Below, one piece after another: positions 1 to 9,958 of a DNA stretch of 64,000 bases (positions are counted from its first letter, which is position 1; every line of letters begins with the position of its first letter). The stretch is from Nageia nagi (taxonomy: Eukaryota; Pinophyta). The position numbers were made by a program, and so were the translations under genes. The notes beneath the pieces are model-generated. The model ran no database searches. It was not told the DNA's origin and saw nothing but the letters and a program-made list of their open reading frames with translations. The DNA lies in assembly GCA_050084985.1 (NCBI GenBank), contig JBITNC010000001.1:165168001-165232000 (forward strand), in the 5' to 3' direction.

Positions 1-1024
1 GCCCTAAATGGAATCTAAACTAATTAATTAGGTGTGAATGGAAAATTGGAACATGAGTTATACTAGGATGAATAGGATATGAACTAACATGATGAACATG
101 ATCAAAATCATGCACATAGTGAGACATAGGATGACTTTTGAGTTATCTTCTAATATGGGTATCATTGTAATGATATCCAACCCAACTATCAAGTAGGGAT
201 GGTGATGACCTATAAAAAATGAGAATATGTGGTTCATTACTAACATGTTTATGGTGTGAAGTGGCTTGAATGTGTGATGTGCTAGCATAGAGAGGTGTTC
301 TAAGGTGTAAAAATGGTTCCTTATGGTATGAAATTTTAGGAAGTTCATCAATTATGTATTGTGTGGTGGGATGTAGTGAACAAGAACTAATGATGGGGGG
401 AATAGGGATATCCTCAATATGTCCATCTTATATATCTTCTTAATATTTAGGAATTTGAGAATAAGTGACTTCAGTAATAGGAGGTAATTGTAGTGAATGT
501 TCTCTAGTAAATGCATTTGATGGAACAAACTAGGCCTCCTAAAATCTATATATAATGTTTGGACTATGGGATCACTAATAAATATATCCTGCTAAGATAT
601 TTGTGGCTCTAGAGGATGAATGGGATTATGGGTGAAACTAGGACTAGGATGAGGTATGGAATGCTTAGACTTATGATGTGGTGCATGGAATGGGTCACTC
701 TATGAAGGATATATCTATTGATATGCTACAAGTTGAATTAAAGAAAAGCCATCTTCTATATGGGACAAGCTAGCTCTATGAGGCATCACATGATCTCTCC
801 CCACCTACTTAGGAGTGGCCTCAAAAGCACAAAATCTCTCTAATATTTCACTAAAAGAGAGATAAGGTGATACAATGGTGGAATCATGATGGGATGACTG
901 ATGAGGGGTATGTGACTAACTATGAGACATGCAAATGTGGCAAAGGACTTGATTGATTCATTTGATTGTTACATTCCTCTTCCTCATGTGTTCTAGATAT
1001 AAATTGAATCCTAGTCTCAACCAT
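1..1024 (-). pseudogene. Decayed Gag N-terminal region of an older Tat-like element (El0)
   Basis: On the minus strand a reading frame opens with ATG at 1024 and begins MVETR, a start typical of plant gypsy Gag proteins (compare MVQTR in El1). The N-terminal part is charged. After a frameshift near 890 a long stretch rich in Pro, His and Ser stays mostly open, with TAG or TAA in places that read naturally as Gln. No capsid or zinc-knuckle signature is visible before the window edge, so only the N-terminal part of Gag is here. Its position downstream of a leader, and of an LTR split by El1, supports assignment to an element that was in place before El1 arrived. The family is inferred from the start motif and layout only. 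Confidence 0.45.
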
Positions 1025-3037
1025 ATGAATATGCCAAGGATTTTCTTCTTTAAAGGGTATACAAGACATGAAAACAAAGTAAGATAAGGGAATTAAATAA
1101 GAGACTCAATAAAGACTAAAACATACTCATGTGAAAATGAAATAATGCCAAAGCAATAAATCACAAAAAAAAGAGCCTAGAGTTTTGTTGAAGATATTAT
1201 TTAATGTGAATGTAATTAAAACCAAACAAACTACATGATCACATCAAAGATAAGTCTAAATGATAAGAAGTAAATGGTGATAGATAGCAATGGTGTTTAT
1301 CATATTTAATTACTTCTTGTTCAAATTGGTGCATTATCTTTTTAGTGAGATAGATTTTTAATGCAATTGTAAATTCTTGACTCTTTTTAGTTTTTTGAGA
1401 AATGATTCTAGTCAAGTGTTCTTGGGTAGGGCTCAATCTCTAGGGGGTGAATCATTTTGCAAGGGTGTATTAGGTACCTCTATTGACTTCTAACCAATAG
1501 AGGGGGGTTACCACCTTGGTGATGAAATCCAAGTATGGGTTAGGCCATGGTGATGAAGTCCACATAGAGAAGTAAATATGATGTGAAATCCTATATGAAA
1601 ATAAAATGAATCTACACCTCCCAAATTAAATTGAAAGGCACTCCTAACCCAAGGATGCTAAAGCAATAAATGTTTTTGTTTTTATGGTTTTGAAATAAAT
1701 AAAAACGCAAAGATAGCAATGTCTTTAAATGCACAATATAATGAGCAAATCAAATCCTAAAACTAAAGGAAATCCCTTTTTAAGATATTGATTTTAAATA
1801 CCAAATAATATTTTTAGTGTGTAATGCACCAATCCCTCAAGATGCAATGCAAATTTTGACTAAGAAGAAGAAGGTAATCCTAAATGCAAAAAGAACTCAA
1901 ACTATATTGACAAGGTGTTGGAAGAAAATCAAAAGCTAACTTGCCCATGAATGTTTCTTTTCACTCTAGTTTGATGCTCAAAATGAAGGTTACAATGCTC
2001 TATATCAAAATTGTCCTTTACAAGAATGACTATGCCAGTTGTTTGAATGATTAGCAGTTTTACAAATGACCACAATGCACTAGAGAATGAAATTAAAGGC
2101 TGAAAATTTAATCTATAGATAATCCCAAATACAAGTCCTATGATAAGGAAACTTAAATTTTATAGATAAATATGATAATGGACTATTTCCTCTAGCACAA
2201 ACTTGATCTACATGTAAGAAACATGAAATAAAGGACTCAAAATGATTAGCAAACCAAGTAGTTCCTATGTAGAATGATTTATAGTGCTAAATAATCTATT
2301 TATGTGATGATCTTCCTAATCATATGTCTCTATGATGATTTGACTAAGATAGTGTTGGACAATGTTAGAAGCAAATCATCTATATGTGTAACAATTTAGT
2401 GAATCATTCTTATGTGTAATGATTTGCAGTCAAAATCATTCAACTATGGAATGATCTAATATATTTTAAAACTTGATCTCTAAGGTTTCTATATTCAAGT
2501 TTGTGCACATATAGGGAGGTACCTTGAAATTTTATATAAATGTTAGTTATAAGATTATGTTGAAATAGGATATTTCCAAATATGAAAACACCAAAAATAA
2601 GAGTTAAATGTTTAGAAAATCCCCTTTGATGTTTTAGAGTTTTAGGACTAGCTCTATCCTACCATGATCACCATTCTGTGAGCATCCAAAAATTGTGTAC
2701 TGTCCTTTGGGGACACTTACTTTGCAATATCTAAAACATTACTTTTATTATGATTTTCTTGTATGGGTGGTAGTTGATCTAGACCTATAGTAGACAAGTG
2801 TTAGTAGGGATTTCTACACTATGGTCCCTTAAGGCCCCAAAGCATACTCAAGGAGAGGTTTGAAACCTCCTTGAATGAATTTAGATCCCTATTCCATAGC
2901 CAAATGGGTGCTAAAAAATAATTAAATGCTTATTATACAAGATGACATGCTTATATTATGCTAAAATAATGATCAAAATGATAAAATTATATGGATGTAG
3001 CCTAGGAGATATACTACATGTCATATAGAATGCATGT
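1025..3037 (-). other. Leader and start of the interrupted 5' LTR of El0
   Basis: There is no gene here. Around 1500-1580 a stretch about a 'ccttggtgatgaaatccaag' phrase resembles the leader of El1 near 18290 and of El2 near 49640, each about 1.4 kb from an LTR. By analogy the El0 LTR should begin near 2.9 kb, but I could not locate its exact start or primer site. Between about 2020 and 2460 a short motif of the form GAATGATTTG or AATGACC recurs many times. The segment stops at 3037, where El1 is inserted. Confidence 0.4.
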
Positions 3038-3875
3038 TGTTATAGTGAAAATAGAGCTGGAATGTAGAATAACATGAAATACAAATTATTCTTAAATCTT
3101 CACTAAACCTCAAATTATGTAAAATAGATAAACATGTTGTAATTGTAAAATGATATTGATTTTCAGTTCAAACTACAATTTGCCCTTGGAGGGGACTTTT
3201 ACAAATGCCATTTGCCAAAATAAGAGTATTAGATCTCCATTGTTTTTTATTTGCTTGCTTCTTTCCTTGATATGAACAACCTGTAAATCCTACACACATG
3301 CAAAAGACAATAACATCAAAGCATCTATGTATGACATGAATTGAATTGAAACTAACATAAAATTATAAAATGTATGAGCTCATAAGATTTTGACAGCATT
3401 ACCCTACTTCAAAATGGGTCAAGATTCTCTCTAATTTGCTTTGTATTAGCTTGTATTTATAGATTTTGGATGGGATGTTCAAAGGCTGGAAAGAGGAAGT
3501 GAAAAGCCACCGTAGGTCATAACTGACCCCCTCTATCCACATCATCTTGGAAAGTTGAAATGTTTCAACTTTCTCTCACTATTTTGGCTTCTTGTTCGGC
3601 TGTTACAAAGTCACCAGCGATTGCCATATGAACGCCGGTGATCACCTCAAAATGCCAGCGACTATCTTGGGTCGCTGGCGATTGGTTTTTGATTTTGTGA
3701 CAATATTAAAATGATCGTTAAATAGCCAATTTTACCTAAAAAGAGTCATGTGACCACCCATTTTGCATGTACTCAATGGGAGCTATCCAATAAAAGGGTT
3801 TTTAATATTATTGCAAAGAGTTATGATTATTTTAATGTTTACTAGTTAAGAAGGGGACATTTTTAGGTGTTTACA
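3038..3875 (-). repeat. El1 3' LTR
   Basis: The LTR begins TGTTATAG and ends TTTACA on the plus strand, giving TG...CA termini. It matches 19728-20576 nearly base for base. A minus-strand TATA box (CTATAAATAC when reverse complemented) lies at 3454-3461. The motif array at 3610-3684 sits in U3 upstream of that box. Differences from the other LTR are mostly transitions. Confidence 0.93.
3610..3684. promoter_or_regulatory. Array of four ~20-bp-phased palindromic motifs in the El1 3' LTR U3
   Basis: Four related sites start near 3611, 3633, 3653 and 3672: TCACCAGCGA, CGCCGGTGAT, TGCCAGCGAC and TCGCTGGCGA. Each is close to a palindrome of the form TCRCYRGYGA. The spacing is 19-22 bp, about two helical turns. 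The array is 150-230 bp upstream of the LTR TATA box on the minus strand. The sequence shows the repetition directly; a role as protein-binding sites is inference. Confidence 0.7.
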
Positions 3876-3892
3876 TTTTGCCCCTTTTTGAA
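3876..3892 (-). other. El1 polypurine tract
   Basis: Read on the minus strand, the bases next to the 3' LTR are CAAAAAGGGGCAAAA, a purine-rich primer for plus-strand DNA synthesis. The El2 tract at the same place (AAGAAGAGGCAAAA) is clearly homologous. Confidence 0.85.
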
Positions 3893-4370
3893 TTATCAAC
3901 TGAAAATGTGGTTGATAATTTCAAAAATATAGAATGAGAAGCTCTATTGCTTTTTTATGATATAATTTTTGACTCAATTTCTTAGATGAATCAAAATTAT
4001 GATAAAATGTGTTTTCATCTTACATTTGATGTAGTTTTGAAAACAAATTTAAATATACTTCAGAAGTGACTATTTTCGGTATAACAATGTGTTGAGCTTG
4101 TGTGACAGTTGCATGACATTTTTGTTATGTCATTTTGCATGTCTAAGCACACATGTACCATATAAGTCCTCTTTAGTATATGAGTTTGATGGTGTTGTCC
4201 TTTGTCCCAACAACGGGGTTTCAAGATGATCTCCTATAACAATGATACATCACATCTTATCGTATTTTGATTTTCTTGACCAATTCAAGATTACTTTGAG
4301 AAAATTTTAACATTCTCATGGCTATTTCTAAATGCAGTGCTTTACTTCCAATTATTAGCATTTAGTTGAG
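3893..4370. other. Gap between polypurine tract and PMD promoter region
   Basis: No ORF of interest. The segment is AT-rich and aligns loosely with 33745-34330 of El2, for example around the shared stretch about a drop to low GC after the polypurine tract. It may carry part of the PMD promoter, but I see no clear TATA box. Confidence 0.4.
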
Positions 4371-4443
4371 GTCATCAGTGTTCGTCTTAGAGTCACTGAT
4401 GTTTACTTACAGTCACCGGTGTTTGTCTCCAAATCGTCGAGTG
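4371..4443. promoter_or_regulatory. 20-bp-phased motif array upstream of the El1 PMD gene
   Basis: Sites start at 4371 (GTCATCAGTGTT), 4392 (GTCACTGATGTT) and 4412 (GTCACCGGTGTT), with a weaker one near 4433. The period is 20-21 bp. The array ends about 130 bp before the proposed PMD start codon. El2 carries a similar cluster at 34335-34408, again about 150 bp before its PMD ATG. It is the same motif as in the LTR U3. Confidence 0.65.
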
Positions 4444-4622
4444 GTTCAAAAAGAAAGAATTTTGACTTTTTCTTATTCACTACTTTTTAGCTATCACTTT
4501 CATTATCAACCAGCATGAGTTTCCCTTGCGATCTCATTGATTTCCAGCCATTGATATTTGTTACAATCACCATGCCTCCATTTAGATGCTCCACTGGGCA
4601 TTCTTGACCTATTCGGGAAGAG

Positions 4623-4958
4623 GTAGGGTTTTGAAATCACTTTCTTTTCTATTTTTTGTTTATAACTTGTAATTTAACCGTTTAATTTCAAAATTGAAAC
4701 CATGTATGACATTTAAAAATCATTTTTATCATTTTTATCAAATGAATTTTGTAAATCCTACTTTTGCTTATATTTTTTGTGCAATTTTTCATAATTCGAC
4801 CTCGGTCGTCGACCTAGGCCGAACAAGTGATAGAGTCACCGACGTTTAGAATGTGAACGTCGATGATCGAGTCTTACCTATTAGGAACATCAGTGTTTTA
4901 GCATGAAATTCCATTTTTCATCATTTTTTTTGAGTTGAACCTTTTTAACATTATACAG
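4623..4958 (+). other. Intron of the El1 PMD gene
   Basis: The intron starts GTAGGG after GAAGAG and ends TTATACAG before GTTCGAG. Removing its 336 bases joins exon 1 to exon 2 in frame, reading P-I-R-E-E then V-R-D-I-F-E-P. El2 shows the same junction (P-M-R-E-E then V-L-Y-I-F-E-P) with GTAGGT at 34601 and TTAG at 34915. Because the gene is antisense, the intron would not be removed from the element's genomic RNA. Confidence 0.78.
4797..4897. repeat. Motif array inside the El1 PMD intron
   Basis: CpG-rich relatives of the array motif occur at 4834 (GTCACCGACGTT), 4856 (AACGTCGATGATC) and about 4886 (AACATCAGTGTT). They are preceded by a TCGACC/GGTCGTCGACC stretch at 4797-4815. El2 has a corresponding cluster in its PMD intron (34775-34868). 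Confidence 0.55.
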
Positions 4959-6939
4959 GTTCGAGACATATTTGAGCCTCGAGGTAGATATCCCTCGATT
5001 CTATAGGAGGGTAGAGGTCTTCTGGGTCCAGCCGATTATACCTTTTTTAGATCCATCAGTTTTGGAGTGGGTCCACACATGGGCCGCATTCATTGGGAGT
5101 ATCCCTTATTGGCTACATTGCTAGATAGATGGGATGCAATGACATGTACTTTTCATCTTTCGATAGGGGAGATGACTGTTACAGTGGAGGATATACACAG
5201 ATTGTATAGACTCCCCATTCATGGATAGAGGATTTTGCCTGTACCTGCTATTTCTTATTTGTATGGGGCCGCTCAGGTTGATACCATTATTTCAAAGATT
5301 ATTTTAGGTGGTATCCGATATTACCAATACTGGATAGAGGATCAGTAGGGGATGATCCATTTTTCACATTTGATGGGTTTGGTACAGTGTTATGCTCTCC
5401 CTGATACTGGTAGTGGGAGATTTCCATGGTCGTTATTACCCATTATTATGGATATGATGCAATATGGTACAATGTATGCTTGGGCACCCACATTGTTAGC
5501 TCAGATTTATAGGGAGCTATTCTTTTATTCACAGGGGCATAGGGCCTCTTTATCAGTTATTGTCACATTACAGGCATGGGCCTATGAGCATATAGCTATA
5601 GCTTATCCTCCAGGGTTACCAATGCCGAGGTTTGGTAGTCACTTGGATTATGAGGTTGGCATAGTCTAATGGCATGATGATTTTTATATTCACCCATTAG
5701 ATGGAGTTCATCGAGATGTGAGCTATTATCACCACATGCTTAGTCACTTGATTCCAAATCAAGTGAGATTCAGACCTTACCGCTTGTATCCCATCTGGAG
5801 AGAGCTCATAGCTAAGCTTACTAGTATTCGATAGCCACATGTTTTGAGTGGTTGTCAAGCTAATTTTTTGGAGTACTTTCATTTTGAGTGGGTGCACCAT
5901 CAGTTCAGTTTAGTTTAGGATGTACCTACCCCATCAATGCCATATCAGCATGAGGGGACTATTTCAGTAGAGGGTGTACAGCTGTTGGTTTATGCAGAGC
6001 CGAATCCTACTTAGGAGGAGGGATCATTAGAGGATGATACTAAGGAGGATGAGGGCTTGGTGGGAGGAGGGAGATGATGGCCCTAAGGGTGTACTAGAGG
6101 GTTGACATGTTCATCAGTGCATCAATGTTGATGAGGAGTTGGGTGCAGCAGTAGGAGGGAGAGAGGTAGGCAAGGATCTTACAAGAGCAAAGGCTGTGAG
6201 AGAGGAGGCTACTGGCAAGGAGGTTATGGTAGATGCTCCTAAGGAGTTAGCTCCTGAGGAAGAGGCTATGGGTGTAGGTGAGGAGGGAGCTACCCCAGAG
6301 GTTGCTTGTAGAGTCGAGGAGGCTCCTACTACATAGGTTCCTAGCATTGATACTTTGCTAGGAGACATTTATGAGCTAAGACACCAGTTGGCATAGGCCC
6401 ACTCACGTATGTATAGGTACAGGGCTGAGTGAGATAGATATAGATAGGAGAGAGATGAGGCTCATTCCTCTTTATATGGAGCTTAGGCTCATCAGTTGGG
6501 AGCAGCCTCTACTTTCAGAGGTGGTCCTTTAGTTCTCTATCATGGCATTTATTAGTAGCAAGATTTTTACAATGGTATAGTACAATCATGGTTGATAGGC
6601 ATTCCAGCTTTTACTCTGGGGGCTTAGTATCCTATACCTTTAGATACTTATATGCTTATAGATATTTCAGCATATTAGACAGGTAGTAGTGCATAGGGCA
6701 TAGTTGGGTCTCCAAGAAGGACTCAAAGGTCATGAGGTCTTTCTAGTAGGAGTGGTACACCCTAGGCATCTCCTTTAGGCATTGTTGGTTCATCCGAGTT
6801 GCAAAGAGCTTAGCATCTAGGTAGTCCTACAAGCTCCATAGGCACTACTCCTCCAGGTCAGGGTATCGAAGAGACCAATAGATAGCAGAGGCAACCGAGT
6901 AGTCCTAGCAGACCAGGCAATGGTTGGGGTAGTCCTTGA

Positions 6940-8069
6940 GGATACCTTTTTTCATGATGTTACTTTTTATATGCTTATGAGGTTATTGGACCCTTGTATT
7001 TTATTATTAATGATGTTATGATGACCTTTCGATGGACTGTGATGATATATATATATAGATAGATAGATCTTTGATATTTATGATACTTGTATGATTTTTG
7101 ATGCATGAGTTTTCATTCTATACATAGATTTATGATAAAATAGGTATGATTTGATGTTACGTAGATCATGATTATCTTTTACTTACTTGATGATGAATAA
7201 ATAATAGATGTAATTTTCAAAATGTATGATGCATAGATACAATTATGGAATGTATGATGATGAAATATATAACATATATCAACAAATTAGTTTGATGATG
7301 TAGCTAATCTCAAAATTAAGTATGATTATAATTGCTATAAATAATAAATCTAATTTATAATTTTAATAAGTTAAGTTATTTAAGGACATATTTTTATTAT
7401 ATTTTTGCAGAATCAGATGCATCATCTTCCGTACTTGGCAATTTTACAATACAAACTTCTTGTCATGACAAACTATTGACTTATGGATGCATATGAACAT
7501 TAACTTTATCTTGGTTAGGGGAACAATAAATAATCATTCTTATCCTTTCCAAAGAAAAGCAATTTTAATAATGTTCAAGGGTAATAGATAATAGTAAAAA
7601 TAGCTTGACATGACACACTAGTGACTTATGGATGTATATGAACATTAACTTTATCTTGGTTAGGGGAACAATAAATAATCATTCCTATCCTTTCCAAAGA
7701 AAAGCAATTTTAATAATGTTCAAAGGCAATGATATTTTCAAAAGGAGTGGGTTTAACAAAATGACACAAATGATTCTAAACACAAACACATTACAAACTA
7801 TGAAAAAAGATTAGGTGATTTTGGATTAATAACCAAGTTATGATAACATCTACTTCATCTTTCTTTATCTCAAGATTTAACAACCTAAGATGATATCAAA
7901 AAATATTGTTATATGTTGATAAAAAATCTAAAAACTCCAGCGTGTGTAGTGAGATTCATTTCCCTTCTTAGATAATTTGAGATGAAATATCCTAAAGACA
8001 TTAATAAGCTAGTCTATCCGTATGAAACGTATAGAGGTCCATAGGAAAGAAGGTCGCTAACCAAAATGG
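6940..8069. other. Non-coding spacer after the PMD gene, with a 145-bp tandem duplication
   Basis: No gene is visible. 6961-7400 is rich in ATGATG/TATATG steps and includes a short ATAG/ATAT tract near 7050. Two direct copies of a 145-bp unit start at 7481 and 7626 (TTATGGATG.ATATGAACAT and on) and are nearly identical through about 7590 and 7735. El2 also has tandem repeats in this interval, but of a different sequence. Confidence 0.7.
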
Positions 8070-8220
8070 ACATATCACCACTCGTAAGGTATGCCTCATT
8101 GCCAAACAGGCATCCATAGCCCCGATGAGGATTAACCCCTTGATCCCGCTACAACCTTGCTCTACTACCAGTTAGGCATCCATAGCCTTGGTAGAGGATA
8201 TTGTAATCACCCAAGAATAA
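8070..8220. ncRNA. Conserved paired-hairpin element (El1 copy)
   Basis: Two adjacent stem-loops are visible. Hairpin A pairs 8094-8101 (CCTCATTG) with 8123-8130 (CGATGAGG). Hairpin B pairs 8160-8167 (CTCTACTA) with 8189-8196 (TGGTAGAG). Each encloses AGGCATCCATAGCC, which can form an inner GGC/GCC stem around the 7-base loop ATCCATA. El2 keeps both hairpins at 38091-38193 with the same loop sequence. In hairpin B three stem pairs changed on both sides (C-G to T-A twice, A-T to G-C once), so pairing is preserved. The element lies between the 3' ends of the PMD gene and ORF3. It could act in either transcript, and the strand is undetermined. Calling it an RNA is inference from covariation. Confidence 0.6.
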
Positions 8221-8760
8221 TTGATATAACATAGCAATTTTTTTTTTGTGTCATCTCCTCTTTTTTTTTTTAACTATCAAATGATTCTTGGGTTCGAGAT
8301 GAAGCGAATAATAGGATAGATGCATAACTTTCACTCTTAATGTCTCTTAGAATGATTTCATTCAAGTTCTCTTAGAATTTTTTAATGTTGTAAGTGCTTG
8401 GAGTTTATGGATTTTCTTTCAAACATAAACTTTATGTTTTTCTATCATCTATGGTATATCATTTCTTTATAAAAGAAAAGATAAAGTGAATGTAATGATA
8501 ACAAGGAGATTATTCTAAAATGACCTTTTCACACATTACACATTTACTAAATAATCACTTTTATAATGACATGCAACATATATTCACATTATATGAGGGC
8601 AGGGCACCCAATTGCCAAGTAACCTCTAGATGTTTCCATCTAGGTAGATTTTATAATTTTATAATTTTTATGTGTTTTATAGTTTTCAATTTTTTAGGAT
8701 TTTATAATTTTTTAAGATTTTATCATTTTTTCTAGGGAATCTATTCATGACACGTTCAAA
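8221..8760. other. AT-rich spacer between hairpins and ORF3
   Basis: No gene. A T-rich run lies at 8240-8270 and a series of TTTTATAATTTT repeats at 8650-8735. A phrase 'cttgggttcgagatgaagcg' near 8286 has a counterpart after the El2 hairpins near 38271, so conservation extends about 100 bp beyond the hairpins. Confidence 0.5.
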
Positions 8761-9928
8761 TCAAGTTTGGACTACATCAAGATTGAATGAATAATGTGTT
8801 GAACTAAATAAAAAACTAAAATCTAATACCACTTGATTATGATGGATTTCTGGAATACAATAATCTAAGTGTCCGACTGTTACGGTTTGAGTGATAGAGA
8901 TGATTTGTTCTCGATATTTTAAAGTCAGGTTGTGAGTACAATCAACTATTATTTTGGGCTTTTCTATAGGCTATAGAAGATAGAAATATATCATTAAATC
9001 ATATTTTGAGCTAGGAGAACACCATAACAATAACTTGATATCCATTTACTTTGACATCCCAACCATAAGATTTGCGTGCATCATAGAATGTCAAGGCTAT
9101 TTTTTGTTGTATTTCAAGAGGCATGGAAAAGATATTTGAATACAAAGGAGTAGGAACATTACGAATATATTTCATAAAGATATCTTTGTCATACCTACTT
9201 TCGAACCCTGGAAGATAACTTCCATTATTCCACACTTTATATCCTTTTGATAGTTTTTTGATGATCTCGTTTCTAACCCTTATTTGATTTATCGTTGTAA
9301 GTTCGGCAATACAACAAGCTTGCCTTTTCTCCAACTTTCATTTCCAAATTGTGTGTCGCATTTGCATGCAAGAACATCTATGAATTTGCTTATAGTATTG
9401 TTGTGACGTTCTAGGAGGAAAAGCCACAAAAGTATTTGAAAAATCATAAATCACCCTTTTATGAGGTAAATAATGTAAAATTTCATCCATCCATTCTAGG
9501 CTTTTGGTTAATTTTTTAACGTATTTTAGCCTAGCTAAAAGGAGTGAATACTCAGTTAATTGGCAATTTATGATGATTCTCGGTATTCCATAAGGCCATT
9601 GTAGGTAGAAAGCTGTTATTTCTTGTGATATTCTTTCCATATGGGTGAAATAGATTTGTGGATCTAAAATAATGCTTACTTTGTATCCATAAAAAGTGAC
9701 TTCCCAATCATTATTTCTACCACAAAACATATGATATGTTCTTTCATATTGTTCATCAATAGTCAATTGTAAATAATTTAAGAGATTAAGATCAAATCCA
9801 TGTTTTAAATATGTCAATGCTAAATCAGCTGGATATCTTGGTGGTGGAAATCGTACTTGTGGTGGCATTATGCTACCTTCAGTAGATTCCTTTTCCAGAT
9901 TCATCCTTTCTATTTTAATCATTAACAC
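8761..9928 (-). pseudogene. ORF3 of El1: internally duplicated protein of unknown function, downstream of integrase
   Basis: Minus strand, ATG at 9928; proposed end TGA at 8761-8763. The frame runs 196 codons to a TGA (expected Arg) at 9335-9337, continues in frame to 9011, then needs a frameshift and reads on to 8761, about 388 codons in all. It consists of two tandem copies of a domain of about 145 residues. Repeat 1 (about 9838-9440) has RYPADLALTY, then NDWEVTFYGYKV, then LQWPYGIPRIIINC, then RVIYDFS. Repeat 2 (about 9196-8810) has RYDKDIFMKY, YGWDVKVNGYQV, PIEKPKIIVDC and VVLDFS in the same order and spacing (44 and 45 residues from R-Y to the W). No signal peptide or transmembrane segment stands out, so I do not call it env, although the position is where env would sit. 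El2 retains a homologous ORF with both repeats. I do not recognise the fold. Confidence 0.75.
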
Positions 9929-9958
9929 TTGACAAATATCAATACTTTTATTTATTTA

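Larger units (their letters stand above)
4572..6939 (+). pseudogene. Plant mobile domain (PMD) protein gene, antisense cargo of El1
   Basis: This two-exon gene lies opposite to gag-pol. Exon 1 (4572-4622, 17 codons) starts with ATG after 'cacc'; exon 2 runs from 4959. The joined frame gives a PMD-family protein (PF10536 type). Near the N-terminus is LLDRWDAMTCTFHL followed by GEMTVTVEDIHRLYRLPI, the family's 'RW..TFH..GEMT.TL.D...LLGLP' signature. Next come an LPDTGSG block, an internal region ending in YHHMLSHLIP, an acidic Ala/Glu-rich linker (about 6060-6336), a predicted coiled coil (LLGDIYELRHQLA and on, about 6340-6480) and a Ser/Pro tail ending GWGSP. The full reading is about 676 codons with a one-base frameshift near 6060 and many TAG/TGA stops at Gln, Arg or Trp positions. 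The TGA at 6937-6939 is chosen as the true stop because El2 has one at the same place. PMD proteins (MAIN/MAIL1 family) act in the nucleus in plant development and silencing; the function of this copy is unknown. Confidence 0.85.

Noticed and set aside
1239-1436. Short minus-strand frame in the El0 leader
   Set aside because: It has no recognisable motif, lies upstream of the MVETR start, and looks like chance.
3610-3684. CRISPR-like array
   Set aside because: The period of 20 bp leaves no room for spacers, the repeats are degenerate palindromes, and the context is a plant LTR.
6114-6368. Minus-strand Ser/Ala-rich frame opposite the PMD linker
   Set aside because: It mirrors the GAG/GCT-rich acidic linker of the PMD gene and has no counterpart in El2.
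8761-9928. ORF3 as an envelope gene
   Set aside because: It sits where env would, but no signal peptide, transmembrane segment or cysteine pattern is visible, and it is a soluble-looking internal duplication.
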